DNA from: Methylothermaceae bacterium
GTDB taxonomy: Bacteria > Pseudomonadota > Gammaproteobacteria > Methylococcales > Methylothermaceae
Assembly (NCBI GenBank): GCA_026981855.1
Contig: JALSIB010000016.1
Location: 1-64,000 of the forward strand
DNA: 64,000 nt
Direction of reading: 5' to 3'
Both the position numbers and the translations under genes were made by a program. Shown here in pieces: positions 49,862 to 64,000 of this stretch. Below the pieces are notes generated by a model. The model was given only the letters and a program-made list of their open reading frames with translations. It was not told the origin of the DNA and ran no database searches. Within the stretch, counting starts at the first letter, position 1. The number at the start of each line of letters is the position of its first letter.

Positions 49862-50176
49862 TCAATTCAACTTAATCTGTACATCCACCCCGGCCGCGAG
49901 ATCCAGCTTCATCAGCGCATCTACGGTTTTGTCAGTGGGTTCAACGATGTCAATCAACCGCTTATGGGTCCTGATTTCATATTGATCGCGCGCATCCTTA
50001 TTGACGTGCGGGGAAATCAGGACGGTGTAACGTTCCTTTTTAGTGGGAAGCGGGATGGGACCCAGAACCTGGGCCCCCGTCCGCTTGGCGGTTTCAACGA
50101 TCTCGTGGGTGGACTGCTCCACCAAGCGATGATCGAAACCCTTCAATCGAATCCGAATACGTTGCCGTTTATCCAT
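49862..50176 (-). CDS. rpsJ: 30S ribosomal protein S10 (NusE)
   Basis: This 104-residue protein has [20 protein letters not shown] and [20 protein letters not shown]. It also acts as NusE in antitermination complexes. I chose the ATG at 50176; an in-frame GTG lies three codons upstream. Only 5 nt separate it from the tuf stop, and its ribosome-binding site lies at the end of tuf. Confidence 0.97.
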   Translation of the reverse strand: MDKRQRIRIRLKGFDHRLVEQSTHEIVETAKRTGAQVLGPIPLPTKKERYTVLISPHVNKDARDQYEIRTHKRLIDIVEPTDKTVDALMKLDLAAGVDVQIKLN

Positions 50177-50181
50177 CAATC

Positions 50182-51375
50182 TCACTCAATGATTTTCGCG
50201 ACCACGCCGGCCCCGACGGTTCGACCACCTTCACGGATGGCAAAACGCAGTCCTTCTTCCATCGCGATCGGGTTGATCAGCTTCACCGTGACCTTCACAT
50301 TGTCGCCAGGCATCACCATCTCAACCCCTTCCGGCAGTTCCACCGATCCGGTCACGTCCGTGGTACGGAAGTAGAATTGGGGACGGTAGCCGTTGAAGAA
50401 CGGCGTGTGACGGCCGCCTTCTTCCTTCGACAGAACGTACACTTCCGCTTCAAAGTGCGTATGCGGGGTAATCGTTCCAGGCTGCGCCAGAACCTGACCA
50501 CGCTCAACTTCGTCACGCTTGGTACCACGCAGCAGCACCCCCACGTTGTCCCCGGCAACCCCTTCATCCAGAAGTTTGCGGAACATCTCTACCCCGGTCA
50601 CCGTGGTCTTGGTCGTCGGCCGGATCCCGACAATCTCAACTTCGTCTCCCACCGCCACCTTGCCGCGTTCGATTCGTCCGGTCACCACCGTCCCCCGACC
50701 AGAAATCGAGAAAACGTCTTCGATCGGCATCAGGAACGGCTGGTCAATGGGGCGCTCGGGCTCGGGGATGTATTCGTCCATCGACTCCATCAGCTTCAGG
50801 ATCGAGGGCACCCCAATGTCGCTCTGGTCCCCTTCCAGGGCTTTCAGCGCGCTGCCAATCACCACCGGTACGTCGTCTCCGGGAAATTCATATTGGCTCA
50901 GAAGCTCCCGCACTTCCATTTCCACCAGCTCTAGCAGCTCTTCGTCGTCCACCATGTCGGCTTTGTTCAGGTAGACCACGATGCAGGGCACACCCACCTG
51001 ACGGGCCAGCAGGATGTGTTCCCGGGTCTGCGGCATCGGGCCGTCGGCCGCCGATACCACCAGAATCGCACCGTCCATCTGCGCCGCCCCGGTGATCATG
51101 TTCTTCACGTAGTCAGCATGGCCAGGACAGTCAACGTGGGCGTAGTGGCGCTTCGCCGTCTCGTATTCCACGTGCGCCGTCGCAATCGTGATCCCGCGCT
51201 CGCGTTCTTCCGGTGCGTTGTCAATCTGTCCGTAATCCTTGAACTCCGCACCCTGAAAATGATCCGCCGACACCTTCGTCAAGGCCGCCGTCAGCGTCGT
51301 CTTCCCATGGTCCACGTGCCCAATCGTCCCCACATTGACATGCGGCTTCGTCCGCTCAAATTTCTGCTTGGCCAC
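50182..51375 (-). CDS. tuf: elongation factor Tu
   Basis: This 397-residue GTPase delivers aminoacyl-tRNA to the ribosome. G1 ([10 protein letters not shown]), G3 ([12 protein letters not shown]) and G4 (NKADMVDD) are intact. Only one tuf copy is in the window; a second copy elsewhere is common in gammaproteobacteria. It follows fusA by 39 nt. Confidence 0.98.
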   Translation of the reverse strand: MAKQKFERTKPHVNVGTIGHVDHGKTTLTAALTKVSADHFQGAEFKDYGQIDNAPEERERGITIATAHVEYETAKRHYAHVDCPGHADYVKNMITGAAQMDGAILVVSAADGPMPQTREHILLARQVGVPCIVVYLNKADMVDDEELLELVEMEVRELLSQYEFPGDDVPVVIGSALKALEGDQSDIGVPSILKLMESMDEYIPEPERPIDQPFLMPIEDVFSISGRGTVVTGRIERGKVAVGDEVEIVGIRPTTKTTVTGVEMFRKLLDEGVAGDNVGVLLRGTKRDEVERGQVLAQPGTITPHTHFEAEVYVLSKEEGGRHTPFFNGYRPQFYFRTTDVTGSVELPEGVEMVMPGDNVKVTVKLINPIAMEEGLRFAIREGGRTVGAGVVAKIIE

Positions 51376-51414
51376 TGCTACACCTCACTTAAAGATCTTG
51401 TTAGCCCGAATGAT

Positions 51415-53511
<2,097 letters not shown>

Positions 53512-53543
53512 AGCTTCTAAACCTTAAAAATGACTACTTGAAA

Positions 53544-54026
<483 letters not shown>

Positions 54027-54401
54027 TTAACTTTTGGGTCTCTTGGCGCCGTACTTGGACCGACCTTGACGCCGACTCTCCACGCCCGCACAATCAAGCG
54101 CTCCGCGAACGACGTGATAGCGGACACCAGGCAGGTCTTTGACACGCCCCCCGCGGATCAATACCACGGAGTGCTCCTGCAGGTTATGACCCTCACCCCC
54201 AATGTAGCTGGTTACCTCGGCGCCATTCGTCAAACGGACACGCGCAACCTTACGCAAAGCGGAATTCGGTTTCTTCGGGGTAGTCGTATAGACCCGGGTG
54301 CACACGCCACGCTTTTGCGGACACGCTTCCAGCGCCGGCACGTTACTTTTCTCCTGCTTTCTCACCCGAGGCTTTCTAACCAACTGATTGATCGTGGTCA
54401 T
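54027..54401 (-). CDS. rpsL: 30S ribosomal protein S12
   Basis: This 124-residue decoding-centre protein has [12 protein letters not shown] and [13 protein letters not shown]. The lysines at which streptomycin-resistance changes usually arise (Lys43 and Lys88 by the common numbering) are unchanged. It is the first gene of the str cluster; AGGAG precedes its ATG. Confidence 0.97.
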   Translation of the reverse strand: MTTINQLVRKPRVRKQEKSNVPALEACPQKRGVCTRVYTTTPKKPNSALRKVARVRLTNGAEVTSYIGGEGHNLQEHSVVLIRGGRVKDLPGVRYHVVRGALDCAGVESRRQGRSKYGAKRPKS

Positions 54402-54450
54402 ACCTTAAAAACTCCTAACAACCTTTCTCGCGGCACCCTTATTCGACACG

Positions 54451-54504
54451 AAAAAAAACCCCGCGCCCTTTCATTGATTCAATTAAATCAAAAGACTAAG
54501 GGCG
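54451..54504 (-). promoter_or_regulatory. structured rpsL leader with U-rich tract
   Basis: In the transcript from the rpsL promoter, CGCCCTT (54504-54498) pairs with AAGGGCG (54470-54464), with an inner TTGATT/AATCAA stem in between. Five nt (CGGGG) later comes a run of eight T (54458-54451). The order promoter, hairpin, T run, start codon suggests an attenuator or antitermination leader; it could also be only a processing structure. Confidence 0.5.
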
Positions 54505-54531
54505 ACAAAGCCTTCTTGCTTAAAGGCGGGT

Positions 54532-54560
54532 ATTCTAGACGACAAAAGGCCGACTGTCAA
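54532..54560 (-). promoter_or_regulatory. strong sigma-70 promoter for the rpsL transcription unit
   Basis: On the minus strand a perfect -35 TTGACA (54560-54555) is followed after exactly 17 nt by TAGAAT (54537-54532). This is the best promoter pattern I found in the window and is well placed, about 130 nt before rpsL, to drive the str, S10, spc and alpha genes. Confidence 0.88.
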
Positions 54561-54606
54561 CAACTGGCAGCCAGCCCTGTCGTTACTTAGGGGTTTTAAC
54601 GCTGCT

Positions 54607-57600
54607 CTAAGGATTCAAGGCCTTTTTCAACGCCTCTTCGACCTGTTCGGTATCGACCGTTTCCACCCCAGCTTCAGGTGCCATCATCGCTCTCTTGCGC
54701 TTTCTTTCGCGGTGATAGGCCAAGCCCGTTCCGGCCGGAATCAGGCGGCCCACGATGACATTCTCCTTGAGGCCATGCAGATCGTCTCGCAACCCTCTGA
54801 CTGCCGCATCGGTCAGCACCCGCGTCGTCTCCTGGAAGGAAGCTGCGGAAATGAACGACTTGGTTGCCAGGGAAGCCTTGGTGATGCCAAGCAACACAGG
54901 CAGAAACAGAGCAGGCCGTTTGCCTTCCTTCTCCGCTTTCTCGTTCTCTTCAAGCACCTCGGAGCGTTCCGCCTGCTCTCCCACCAGATACTGGGTATCC
55001 CCCGGATCGGTGATCTCAACCTTGCGCAACATCTGACGAATGATCACCTCGATGTGCTTGTCGTTGATCCCCACACCCTGAAGCCGGTATACGTCCTGGA
55101 TCTCCTTTACCAGGTAGGCGGCCAGCTCCTCCACGCCCCGCAGCCGCAGGATATCGTGCGGTGTGAGTTCACCTTCGGCGATGGTCTCGCCCTTTTCCAC
55201 GAACTCGCCCTCGAAGACCGTGATATGGCGCCATTTGGGAATGAGGGTTTCGTGCTGGTTCCCCTCCGAGTCCGTGATGATCAGCCGGCGCTTGCCCTTG
55301 GTCTCCTTACCAAAGCTGACCGTACCGGTCGCTTCCGCCAAGATCGCCGGATCCTTGGTCTTGCGGGCCTCGAACAAATCGGCAACCCTGGGCAGACCCC
55401 CTGTAATGTCACGGGTCTTGGTGGACTCCTGGGGAATTCGGGCAATGACGTCACCCACCTCGACCTTCTCCCCGTCATGCACATTCACGATGGCGCCACC
55501 GGGGAGAAAATACTGGGCCGGAATCTCGGTTCCCGGGATATAGACCTCGTTACCCGTCTCATCCACCAACTTGATCAAGGGCCTCAGATCCCGCCCCGCG
55601 GCCGGCCGCATCTTGGGATCGATGATCACCATGGAACTCAGGCCGGTCACCTCGTCGGACTGCTCGTGAACCGTCACCCCTTCGATGAAATTATCCAGTT
55701 TGGCGATCCCGCTGACTTCGGTGATCACAGGATGAGTATGGGGATCCCAGGTTGCGACGACGTCGCCCCTATTCACCTGGGAGCCATCTTCCACGTTCAG
55801 GATCGCCCCGTAAGGCACCTTGTAACGCTCGCGCTCCCGCCCATATTCATCGATGACACTGATTTCCCCGGAGCGGGACACGGCGACCAACTTGCCCTCC
55901 TTGTTACGCACCGTCTTCAGATTGCTCACCCGGATGGTCCCGGAGGACTTGACCTCGACACTGGAAATGGCCGCCGACCGCGACGCAGCCCCGCCGATAT
56001 GGAAAGTACGCATGGTCAACTGGGTACCGGGCTCACCGATGGACTGGGCGGCGATCACACCGACAGCCTCACCGACGCTGACCCGATGACCACGTCCCAG
56101 GTCGCGGCCGTAACACATGGAACAGACACCGTAACGGGTGTCACAAGTAATGACGCTGCGAACCAGTACCTGCTCCACGCTGTGCTGCTCGAGCTCCTTG
56201 ACCAGGCGCTCGTCCAGCAGCGTGTTGGCCTCGACGATGACGTCCTTGGTCTTGGGATCCAGCACGTCCTCGGCGACCACCCGCCCGAGCACCCGCTCGG
56301 ACAAAGGCTCCACCACATCCCCGCCTTCAATGATCGGAGCCATGGTGATGCCGTTGGAAGTACCGCAATCCTCTTCGGTGATCACCAAGTCCTGTCCCAC
56401 ATCCACCAGGCGGCGGGTAAGATAACCGGAGTTGGCGGTCTTGAGGGCGGTATCGGCAAGTCCTTTACGCGCCCCGTGAGTCGAGATGAAGTATTGAAGC
56501 ACGTTCAAACCTTCACGGAAGTTGGCCGTGATCGGGGTTTCGATGATGGAACCGTCCGGTTTGGCCATCAGCCCCCGCATGCCCGCCAACTGCCGGATCT
56601 GGGCGGCCGAGCCACGGGCTCCGGAATCAGCCATCATGAAGATGGAATTGAAAGACTTCTGCCTGACGACATTGCCTTTCCTGTCGACGGCCTCTTCCTC
56701 GCCCAACACCTGCATCATGGCCTTCGCCACCTGCTCATTGGCGTGGGACCAGATATCGACCACCTTGTTGTAACGCTCGCCATCAGTCACCAGCCCTTGC
56801 TCGTACTGGCGCTGAATTTCCATGACTTCCTTTTCCGCCGTCTGAATGATCCCTTCCTTTTCGGGCGGGATCACCATATCCTCGATCCCGAAGGACACCC
56901 CGGCCTTGGTGGAATTGGAGAAGCCCAGATACATCAGCTGGTCGGCAAACACCACCGTGGCCTTCAGGCCCAAGGCGCGGTAACTGACATTGATCACATT
57001 GGATATGGCTTTCTTGGTCATATCCTGGTTGACCAGGTCGAACGACAATCCCTCCGGGACGATATCCCAGATCAGCGCCCTGCCGGCGGTAGTATCGACG
57101 ATCCGGCGGCGTTCGGTGATCGAGCCGTCCTCTTCCTTGATCCTTTCCTCGATCCGCAGCTTGATCTTACTGTGAACCGTCACCACCTTGTGATCCAGCG
57201 CCTGCCGGACCTCGTCCACATCGGCAAACACGATTCCTTCCCCGGGCGCATTGACACGTTCCCGGCTCATGTAATAAAGCCCCAGTACGATATCCTGGGT
57301 GGGATGAATGATCGGCTCCCCATTGGCCGGCGAGAGAATATTGTTGGAAGACATCATCAAGGCCCGCGCCTCCAACTGGGCTTCCAGCGACAAGGGCACA
57401 TGAACCGCCATCTGGTCCCCGTCGAAGTCGGCGTTGAAGGCGGTACAGACCAGCGGGTGAAGTTGAATCGCCTTGCCTTCGATCAATACCGGCTCGAATG
57501 CCTGGATGCCGAGCCGGTGCAGGGTCGGGGCCCGGTTCAACATCACCGGATGCTCGCGGATGACATCGTCGAGCACATCCCACACTTCCGCCTCTTCACG

Positions 57601-58806
57601 TTCCACCATGCGCTTGGCGGCCTTGATAGTGGTGGCGATACCGAGCGCCTGCAGCTTTCCGAAGATGAAAGGCTTGAACAATTCCAGCGCCATTTTCTTG
57701 GGCAGGCCGCATTGATGCAACCTCAGGGTCGGCCCCACCACGATCACCGAACGGCCGGAATAGTCGACGCGTTTCCCCAGAAGATTCTGGCGGAAACGGC
57801 CTTGTTTCCCTTTGATCATGTCGGCCAGCGACTTCAGCGGCCGCTTGTTGGTACCCGTGATCGCCCGCCCCCGGCGACCATTGTCCAGCAGTGCATCCAC
57901 CGCTTCCTGCAACATCCGCCTTTCATTGCGCACGATGATGTCGGGTGCGTTAAGTTCGAGCAATCTCCGCAAGCGGTTGTTACGATTGATGACCCGCCGG
58001 TACAGATCGTTGAGATCCGAAGTGGCGAAACGCCCCCCGTCGAGCGGCACCAAGGGCCTGAGATCGGGCGGTAACACCGGCAGCACGTTGAGGATCATCC
58101 ATTCGGGACGATTGTTGGAATTCAGGAACGCCTCGATCAGCTTGAGCCTTTTGGAGAGCTTGCGGATCTTGGTTTCAGAACCTGTCAGTTCGATTTCCTC
58201 GCGCAGGGTGGCCACTTCCGACTTGAGATCCAGGGACTTGAGCAATTCCTGGATCGCCTCGGCGCCCATTTTCGCGGTGAAGTCGTCACCGTGCTCCTCC
58301 ACCGCCTCGAGATATTCCTCGTCGGTCAACAGCTGACCGCGATCGAGCGTTGTCAGGCCCGGATCGGTCACCACGAAAGATTCGAAATACAGAACCCTTT
58401 CCACTTCCCGCATGGTCATGTCGAGCATCAACGCAATCCGCGACGGCAGCGACTTCAGGAACCAGATGTGCGCCACCGGGCTCGCCAGCTCGATATGCCC
58501 CATACGCTCACGCCGCACCTTGGCCAAGGTCACCTCGACGCCACACTTCTCGCAAATGACGCCCCGGTGCTTCAACCGTTTGTACTTGCCGCAAAGACAC
58601 TCGTAGTCGTTCACCGGACCGAAAATCTTGGCGCAGAACAATCCGTCACGCTCAGGCTTGAAGGTCCGGTAGTTGATGGTCTCCGGCTTCTTGACCTCGC
58701 CGTAGGACCACGAACGGATCATGTCCGGGGAGGCCAGACCGATGCGGATGGCATCGAATTCCTCAACCTGACTCTGCCTTTTCAAGAATTTGATGAGATC
58801 TTTCAA
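54607..58806 (-). CDS. rpoC: RNA polymerase beta' subunit
   Basis: This 1399-residue catalytic subunit has the N-terminal zinc site ([19 protein letters not shown]) and the absolutely conserved NADFDGDQM loop that holds the catalytic Mg. A second zinc site lies further on in the [13 protein letters not shown] region. Length is close to E. coli (1407). It follows rpoB by 53 nt; no clear terminator is visible after it before the rpsL promoter. Confidence 0.98.
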   Translation of the reverse strand: MKDLIKFLKRQSQVEEFDAIRIGLASPDMIRSWSYGEVKKPETINYRTFKPERDGLFCAKIFGPVNDYECLCGKYKRLKHRGVICEKCGVEVTLAKVRRERMGHIELASPVAHIWFLKSLPSRIALMLDMTMREVERVLYFESFVVTDPGLTTLDRGQLLTDEEYLEAVEEHGDDFTAKMGAEAIQELLKSLDLKSEVATLREEIELTGSETKIRKLSKRLKLIEAFLNSNNRPEWMILNVLPVLPPDLRPLVPLDGGRFATSDLNDLYRRVINRNNRLRRLLELNAPDIIVRNERRMLQEAVDALLDNGRRGRAITGTNKRPLKSLADMIKGKQGRFRQNLLGKRVDYSGRSVIVVGPTLRLHQCGLPKKMALELFKPFIFGKLQALGIATTIKAAKRMVEREEAEVWDVLDDVIREHPVMLNRAPTLHRLGIQAFEPVLIEGKAIQLHPLVCTAFNADFDGDQMAVHVPLSLEAQLEARALMMSSNNILSPANGEPIIHPTQDIVLGLYYMSRERVNAPGEGIVFADVDEVRQALDHKVVTVHSKIKLRIEERIKEEDGSITERRRIVDTTAGRALIWDIVPEGLSFDLVNQDMTKKAISNVINVSYRALGLKATVVFADQLMYLGFSNSTKAGVSFGIEDMVIPPEKEGIIQTAEKEVMEIQRQYEQGLVTDGERYNKVVDIWSHANEQVAKAMMQVLGEEEAVDRKGNVVRQKSFNSIFMMADSGARGSAAQIRQLAGMRGLMAKPDGSIIETPITANFREGLNVLQYFISTHGARKGLADTALKTANSGYLTRRLVDVGQDLVITEEDCGTSNGITMAPIIEGGDVVEPLSERVLGRVVAEDVLDPKTKDVIVEANTLLDERLVKELEQHSVEQVLVRSVITCDTRYGVCSMCYGRDLGRGHRVSVGEAVGVIAAQSIGEPGTQLTMRTFHIGGAASRSAAISSVEVKSSGTIRVSNLKTVRNKEGKLVAVSRSGEISVIDEYGRERERYKVPYGAILNVEDGSQVNRGDVVATWDPHTHPVITEVSGIAKLDNFIEGVTVHEQSDEVTGLSSMVIIDPKMRPAAGRDLRPLIKLVDETGNEVYIPGTEIPAQYFLPGGAIVNVHDGEKVEVGDVIARIPQESTKTRDITGGLPRVADLFEARKTKDPAILAEATGTVSFGKETKGKRRLIITDSEGNQHETLIPKWRHITVFEGEFVEKGETIAEGELTPHDILRLRGVEELAAYLVKEIQDVYRLQGVGINDKHIEVIIRQMLRKVEITDPGDTQYLVGEQAERSEVLEENEKAEKEGKRPALFLPVLLGITKASLATKSFISAASFQETTRVLTDAAVRGLRDDLHGLKENVIVGRLIPAGTGLAYHRERKRKRAMMAPEAGVETVDTEQVEEALKKALNP

Positions 58807-58859
58807 AGCTTCTGCTCCCGCTAAATTGGTAAATTTGGTTGCCTTCAGGATGGCCCGGG

Positions 58860-61800
58860 TTAATCCTGCTCCAGCTCGATATTGATCGCCAGGGCGCGGA
58901 TCTCCTTGATCAGCACCTTGAACGATTCGGGCATTCCCGCTTCCATCCGGTAGTCGCCATCGACGATGTTCTTGTACATCTTGGTGCGTCCCACCACATC
59001 GTCGGACTTCACCGTGAGCATCTCTTGCAGCGTGTATGCCGCGCCATAGGCCTCGAGCGCCCAGACTTCCATTTCCCCGAACCTTTGACCGCCGAACTGG
59101 GCTTTGCCGCCCAGGGGCTGCTGGGTCACCAGGCTGTAGGGGCCGGTCGAACGGGCATGCATTTTGTCATCAACCAGATGATTGAGCTTGAGCATGTACA
59201 TGTAACCCACCGTGACGTCACGGTCGAAGCTGTCGCCGGTACGGCCATCGAACAGCCGGGTCTGGCCACTCTCGGGCAGATCGGCAAGACGCAGCAGGGA
59301 CTTGATCTCATCCTCGGTCGCCCCATCGAATACCGGCGTCGCCATGGGCACACCGTCCTTCAGGTTGTTCGCCAGCTCCAGGATCTCCTCGTCCGAAAGG
59401 CTGTCCAGGTCTTCCTTGCGTCCGCTCTGGTTGTATACCTGATCCAGAAACTCGCGCAACGCCTGAACCTTGGCCTTGGCCTCGAGCATGCGGCCGATCT
59501 TGATCCCCAAGCCTTTGGCAGCCCACCCCAGGTGGGTTTCCAGCACCTGGCCCACGTTCATGCGCGAGGGCACCCCGAGAGGGTTGAGCACAATATCGAC
59601 CGGGGTTCCGTCTTCCAGATAGGGCATGTCCTCGACCGGCACGATCTGGGAAATCACCCCTTTGTTACCGTGACGGCCGGCCATCTTGTCGCCAGGCTGA
59701 ATCCTGCGTTTGACGGCGAGATAGACCTTGACCATCTTCAGCACGCCGGGCGGCAGATCGTCCCCCATGGTGATCTTGGCCTTCTTTTCCTCGAAACGCG
59801 CATCCATGTCCTTGCGCAGGTTCGCCAGCTGCTCGGAGATCGCTTCCAGCTGGAGGTTGAGATCCTCGTCCTGGAGGCGGATCTTCAACCACTCGCTGGC
59901 ATTCAAGCCATCCAGATATTCGGCGGTGATTTCATTGCCATTGCGCAGGCCGCCCGGTCCTGATTCGGCGATTTTGCCCAGCAACATCTGGCGGATTCGC
60001 TGGTAAATATCCTGCTCGACGATCTTGAACTGATCTCCCAGATCTTTCCGGACCTTTTCCAGTTGTGCCTGCTCGATCGATTTCGCACGCGCATCCTTCT
60101 CCACCCCGTCACGAGTAAAGACCTGCACGTCGATGACCGTGCCCGACATCCCCGAAGGCACCCTCAGTGACGTGTCCTTCACGTCGGAAGCCTTCTCACC
60201 GAAGATCGCCCTGAGGAGTTTTTCTTCCGGGGTCAGCTGGGTTTCCCCTTTCGGAGTCACCTTACCCACCAGGATGTCACCTTCTTTGACTTCGGCGCCG
60301 ATATAAACGATCCCCGACTCGTCGAGTTTGGCCAACGCGGATTCGCCCACGTTCGGAATATCCGCGGTGATTTCTTCAGGACCCAACTTGGTGTCTCTGG
60401 CGACGCAGGTCTTTTCCTCGATATGAATCGTGGTGTAACGATCCTCCTCGACCACCCGCTCGGAAATCAGAATGGAATCCTCGAAGTTGTAACCGTGCCA
60501 AGGCATGAAGGCCACCAGAAGATTCTGTCCCAGCGCCAGCTCCCCCATATCGGTGGAAGCGCCATCGGCCAGAATGTCGCCGCGGGCGATCCGGTCACCG
60601 GGATGCACCAGCGGTTTCTGGTTGATACAGGTATTTTGGTTGGAACGGGTGTACTTGATCAGATTGTAGATATCCACACCCGGCTCGCCCGCCTCGGTTT
60701 CATCATCGTTGACCCGGACCACGATACGGGCCGCATCCACCGACACGACCTCCCCGCCGCGCTTGGCCACCACCGCGGTACCGGAATCACGGGCCACGAT
60801 TCGTTCCATGCCGGTCCCCACCAGCGGTTTTTGCGAGCGCAGCATGGGAACCGCCTGGCGCTGCATGTTGGAACCCATCAACGCCCGGTTGGCGTCATCA
60901 TGCTCGAGAAACGGAATCAGCGACGCCGCCACCGAAACGATCTGCTTAGGTGAAACATCCATGTACTGGACGCTTTCGGGAGAGGCCAGGGTAAACTCAT
61001 TCTTGTGCCGGCTGGATACCATCTCGTCGATCAGCCGTCCCTCGTCATCCACCCGGGCGCCCGCCTGGGCGATCACATATTCGCTTTCCTCTATGGCCGA
61101 AAGATAATGGATTTCATCGGTCACCCGCCCATTTTCCACCTTGCGGTAGGCGGTCTCCAAAAAACCGTAATGATTGGTGCGCGAATAGACCGCAAGCGAA
61201 TTGATCAAGCCGATGTTCGGTCCTTCGGGCGTTTCGATCGGACACAGACGACCGTAATGGGTCGGGTGAACGTCCCGAACCTCGAAGCCTGCCCGTTCCC
61301 TGGAAAGCCCGCCCGGACCCAGGGCCGACACCCTCCGCTTGTGGGTGACCTCCGACAGCGGATTGTTCTGGTCCATGAACTGGGACAGCTGACTGGAACC
61401 GAAGAATTCCTTGATCGCCGCCACCACGGGCTTGGCATTGATCACTTCCTGGGGCGTATAGCCTTCCGTGGCGGCCATGGTCAGCCGTTCTTTCACCGCC
61501 CGCTCGACCCGCACCAGACCGATACGGAACTGGTTCTCCACCATTTCCCCGACGCTGCGCACCCGACGATTACCCAGGTGATCTATGTCGTCCACCTGGC
61601 CCTTGCCGTTGCGAATATTGATCAGCTCTGTCAGTACCGCGACGATGTCTTCGTTGGTCAGAACCCTGGGGCCTTTTTCATCTTTGCGGCCCAGGCGCAG
61701 ATTCAATTTCATCCGCCCGACTTCCGACAGATCGTAACGCTCTTCGGTGAAAAACAGATTCTGGAACAAGGTTTCGGCGGCATCCTTGGTAGGAGGCTCA

Positions 61801-62939
61801 CCGGGGCGCATCATGCGATAGATTTCGACCAGCGCTTCCAATTGCGTGGTGGTATGGTCCACCTTCAGCGTATTGGAGATGTATGGGCCCCGGTCGAGTT
61901 CGTTGACGTACAGGGTCTCGATTTTCTCGATCCCGCTTTCGATCAGCTGCTCCAGCAGCTCGGAGGTGATCTCCGTGTTGACAGCCGCAATCACCTCGCC
62001 TGTTTTTTCATCGATGATGTTGTGCGCCAGGATTTTTCCAAAAAGGAACTCTTTCGGCACTTCCAGCCGAGTCAGGCCGGCTTTTTTCATCTGCCGAATA
62101 TGGCGCTGGGTGATCCGCCTTCCCTCCTCGATAATCATGGCGCCATCGTCCAGCCTGATATCGAAGGGCGCCACTTCTCCGCGCAAGCGTTCAGGGACCA
62201 AGTCGAAAACGATCTTGTCCTTGCCAAGATGGAAGGTATCGGTTTCGAAGAACATCCCGATCATCTGCTCGTTGTCATAGCCCAACGCCCGCAGCAATAT
62301 AGTCGCCGGGAGCTTGCGCCGACGATCGATGCGCACGTAGACGATATCTTTGTGGTCGAATTCGAAATCCAGCCACGACCCCCGATAGGGAATGACACGC
62401 GCGTTGAACAACAACTTTCCTGAAGAGTGGGTCTTCCCCCGGTCATGATCGAAGAACACCCCGGGCGAGCGATGCAGCTGCGATACGACCACACGTTCTG
62501 TGCCGTTGATGACGAAAGTGCCGTTCTCGGTCATCAAGGGCAGTTCACCCATGTAAACTTCCTGTTCCTTGATTTCCTTCGTCACCTTGCTGCTGGCGGG
62601 TGAATCCTTGTCATACAGCACCAGCCTCACCTTGACCCGCAGGGGAGCGGCATAGGTGGCGCCTCTCAGCTGACATTCCTTGACATCGAAGGTGGGCTCT
62701 CCGAGGCGGTAATTCACATACTCCAGGACCGCGTAACCATTGTGGCTTTCAATGGGGAAAACCGATTTGAATGCCGCCTGCAATCCCTGCTCCAAACGTT
62801 CGCTGGGTCGCTTGTCGGCTTGAAGAAAATGTCGATAGGAATCGAGTTGAATGCGCAAAAGATAGGGGACTTCCAGAACTTCTGGTCGTTTGGCAAAACT
62901 CTTGCGAATACGCTTTTTCTCGGTGAAAGAATAGGCCAT
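58860..62939 (-). CDS. rpoB: RNA polymerase beta subunit
   Basis: This 1359-residue subunit starts [18 protein letters not shown]. The rifampicin-binding cluster ([20 protein letters not shown], then [11 protein letters not shown]) has the usual sensitive residues at the Asp, His and Ser positions. AAGGA precedes the ATG. The 381-bp gap upstream carries a candidate attenuator. Confidence 0.98.
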   Translation of the reverse strand: MAYSFTEKKRIRKSFAKRPEVLEVPYLLRIQLDSYRHFLQADKRPSERLEQGLQAAFKSVFPIESHNGYAVLEYVNYRLGEPTFDVKECQLRGATYAAPLRVKVRLVLYDKDSPASSKVTKEIKEQEVYMGELPLMTENGTFVINGTERVVVSQLHRSPGVFFDHDRGKTHSSGKLLFNARVIPYRGSWLDFEFDHKDIVYVRIDRRRKLPATILLRALGYDNEQMIGMFFETDTFHLGKDKIVFDLVPERLRGEVAPFDIRLDDGAMIIEEGRRITQRHIRQMKKAGLTRLEVPKEFLFGKILAHNIIDEKTGEVIAAVNTEITSELLEQLIESGIEKIETLYVNELDRGPYISNTLKVDHTTTQLEALVEIYRMMRPGEPPTKDAAETLFQNLFFTEERYDLSEVGRMKLNLRLGRKDEKGPRVLTNEDIVAVLTELINIRNGKGQVDDIDHLGNRRVRSVGEMVENQFRIGLVRVERAVKERLTMAATEGYTPQEVINAKPVVAAIKEFFGSSQLSQFMDQNNPLSEVTHKRRVSALGPGGLSRERAGFEVRDVHPTHYGRLCPIETPEGPNIGLINSLAVYSRTNHYGFLETAYRKVENGRVTDEIHYLSAIEESEYVIAQAGARVDDEGRLIDEMVSSRHKNEFTLASPESVQYMDVSPKQIVSVAASLIPFLEHDDANRALMGSNMQRQAVPMLRSQKPLVGTGMERIVARDSGTAVVAKRGGEVVSVDAARIVVRVNDDETEAGEPGVDIYNLIKYTRSNQNTCINQKPLVHPGDRIARGDILADGASTDMGELALGQNLLVAFMPWHGYNFEDSILISERVVEEDRYTTIHIEEKTCVARDTKLGPEEITADIPNVGESALAKLDESGIVYIGAEVKEGDILVGKVTPKGETQLTPEEKLLRAIFGEKASDVKDTSLRVPSGMSGTVIDVQVFTRDGVEKDARAKSIEQAQLEKVRKDLGDQFKIVEQDIYQRIRQMLLGKIAESGPGGLRNGNEITAEYLDGLNASEWLKIRLQDEDLNLQLEAISEQLANLRKDMDARFEEKKAKITMGDDLPPGVLKMVKVYLAVKRRIQPGDKMAGRHGNKGVISQIVPVEDMPYLEDGTPVDIVLNPLGVPSRMNVGQVLETHLGWAAKGLGIKIGRMLEAKAKVQALREFLDQVYNQSGRKEDLDSLSDEEILELANNLKDGVPMATPVFDGATEDEIKSLLRLADLPESGQTRLFDGRTGDSFDRDVTVGYMYMLKLNHLVDDKMHARSTGPYSLVTQQPLGGKAQFGGQRFGEMEVWALEAYGAAYTLQEMLTVKSDDVVGRTKMYKNIVDGDYRMEAGMPESFKVLIKEIRALAINIELEQD

Positions 62940-63320
62940 AGCGGTTCCTTAGATCCTGCAGTAATTGAACGCCGGGGCTGCAGCGGGCAGCGCTACCGGT
63001 GTATGATGGGAAAAAGAAAAGTTAAAACCTGATGAACGCATGCATCGACCATGGGGGTTGTGGGGTCAGCACATTGTGAACACCGCGCCTCCAACAGGTT
63101 GTCACGCTCGACGGTGCATGGGTCACATCGACATGGCATCCATCCGCCATCACCCTCGTGCGCTATGTATGTCGTTTATCACCTCACCCAGCGATCACAA
63201 CTGGATGATATGAAACAGGCACCCGGTAAATCTCCAATCGGCACCTCTGATTCAAGAAGCGGGAAAAGGCCGGCAGTCGAGACTGCCAGCCACTCCCTGA
63301 TAAGCAAAAGAAAACCGGCT
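62940..63320. other. rplL-rpoB intergenic leader
   Basis: This 381-bp stretch holds the candidate attenuator (listed separately) and otherwise no gene that I can support. On the minus strand it includes a T/C-rich segment near 63020-63030. The open frames that cross it on the plus strand are antisense and have no recognisable content. Confidence 0.6.
63264..63291 (-). terminator. attenuator between rplL and rpoB
   Basis: On the minus strand GGCTGGCAGT (63291-63282) pairs with ACTGCCGGCC (63277-63268) around a CTCG loop, with one G-T wobble, and TTTT follows. A partial terminator at this place is well known in gammaproteobacteria and lowers rpoBC expression relative to rplJL. Confidence 0.8.
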
Positions 63321-63701
63321 TTATTTGACTTCGACAGACGCGCCAGCCTCTTCCAGTTGTTTTTGGATCTCTTCGGCTTCTTCCTTGCTGACACCTTCCT
63401 TGACCGGTGCCGGCGCGCTTTCCACCAGTGCCTTGGCTTCCTTAAGTCCCAGCCCAGTAATACCGCGGACCGCCTTGATGACGGCCACCTTATTGGAACC
63501 GAAACCAGTCAGAACCACGTCAAACTCGGTCTTTTCCTCAGCGGCGGCACCGGCTTCCCCCCCTGCTGCCATCGGCACCGCAGCCACTGCAGCGGCGGCA
63601 GAGACACCGAATTTTTCTTCCATGGCGGAAATCAAATCCACCACTTCCATGACGGTCATATTGGAAATCGCATCCAAAATCTCATCTTTAGACAAAGCCA
63701 T
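63321..63701 (-). CDS. rplL: 50S ribosomal protein L7/L12
   Basis: This 126-residue stalk protein has an N-terminal dimerisation region ([10 protein letters not shown]), an Ala/Gly hinge and the C-terminal factor-binding domain ([18 protein letters not shown]). I chose the ATG at 63701, preceded by GGAG. It precedes the rpoB attenuator. Confidence 0.97.
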   Translation of the reverse strand: MALSKDEILDAISNMTVMEVVDLISAMEEKFGVSAAAAVAAVPMAAGGEAGAAAEEKTEFDVVLTGFGSNKVAVIKAVRGITGLGLKEAKALVESAPAPVKEGVSKEEAEEIQKQLEEAGASVEVK

Positions 63702-63753
63702 TTTCAACTCCAAAATTCATCGACAGTTTTGCTAGGGTCAGGCCTTCCTGCCA

Positions 63754-64000
63754 TCAGGCGGCCTGCTTTTGATCTCTCACGGCAGCCACGGTACGCACCA
63801 GTTTCGCGTGGGGCTCGGCCATCGTTCTCACCAGTTTCTCTATGGGTGCCTTCATCACGGCCATCAGCATGCTGATCGCTTGCTCCTTGGTCGGCAGGCT
63901 TGCCAGCCGTTCCAGTTCTTCCGGACCGTAAAGCTTGCCTCCCACGGCAACCAATTTGGGCTTCAGATGCTCGTGCTCCTTGGAGAAATCCTTGATCACA
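63754..64000 (-). CDS. rplJ: 50S ribosomal protein L10, C-terminal part
   Basis: This partial gene runs off the window edge; about 82 codons of the C-terminal part are present and the start lies beyond 64000. The LASLPTKEQAISMLMAVMKAP segment and the KLVRTVAAVRD end match L10, the base of the L7/L12 stalk. The C-terminus carries KLVRTMAEPHA followed by KLVRTVAAVRD, making it a little longer than E. coli L10. L10-L12 autoregulation would act at its missing leader. Confidence 0.93.
   Translation of the reverse strand, partial: VIKDFSKEHEHLKPKLVAVGGKLYGPEELERLASLPTKEQAISMLMAVMKAPIEKLVRTMAEPHAKLVRTVAAVRDQKQAA

Noticed and set aside
54712-58074. A 1120-codon open frame antisense to rpoC
   Set aside because: It is an antisense shadow of a universally conserved gene with no ribosome-binding site or motif support.

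Overview
The window reads as chromosomal DNA of a gammaproteobacterium. The main evidence is a complete EF-P lysylation set (efp, epmA, epmB), a GlrK-QseG-GlrR two-component cassette, CysB, an enterobacterial-type GshA, and a long ribosomal/RNA polymerase block in the usual gene order. Coding density is high and most genes overlap or nearly touch. A more exact identity (for example a methanotroph or a sulfur oxidiser) cannot be fixed from this sequence alone. No tRNA, rRNA, CRISPR array, insertion sequence or prophage was recognised.

Positions 1-36760 hold accessory and housekeeping metabolism. They start with an oxyanion locus: an outer-membrane porin and a tungstate-binding protein, divergent from a ModE-like regulator that carries its own periplasmic-binding-protein domain. 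Next is a very large iron-sulfur flavoprotein resembling a fused NfnB/NfnA, followed by the three AmmeMemoRadiSam genes (amrS, MEMO, AMMECR1). A glycogen cluster comes next (malQ-glgC divergent from glgB-glgA), then an SLC13 permease with RCK_C domains, gpmA, polA with a secreted rhodanese, rnd, and a kinase/P-loop ATPase fusion. The efp-epmA-glrK-qseG-glrR run is divergent from epmB. A 43-residue lipoprotein gene with its own promoter and terminator precedes gshA. An APS-reductase-type cysH, cysB, a TSUP-family transporter and a seven-iron ferredoxin complete this half.

Positions 36786-64000 are all on the minus strand and, read in transcription order, run rplJ (partial)-rplL-rpoB-rpoC, then rpsL-rpsG-fusA-tuf, then the S10, spc and alpha clusters down to rpoA-rplQ. 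A near-consensus promoter lies before rpsL, a candidate attenuator lies between rplL and rpoB, and a strong bidirectional terminator closes the block after rplQ. The tuf-rpsJ junction is only 5 nt, so the str and S10 clusters look fused into one transcription unit.

The most interesting uncharacterised features are: (a) the giant Nfn-like flavoprotein beside the AmmeMemoRadiSam trio; (b) the porin/TupA/regulator locus, which has no visible permease but has a palindromic operator candidate; (c) the small stand-alone lipoprotein; (d) a dispersed palindromic repeat; and (e) a structured, U-rich leader in front of rpsL.
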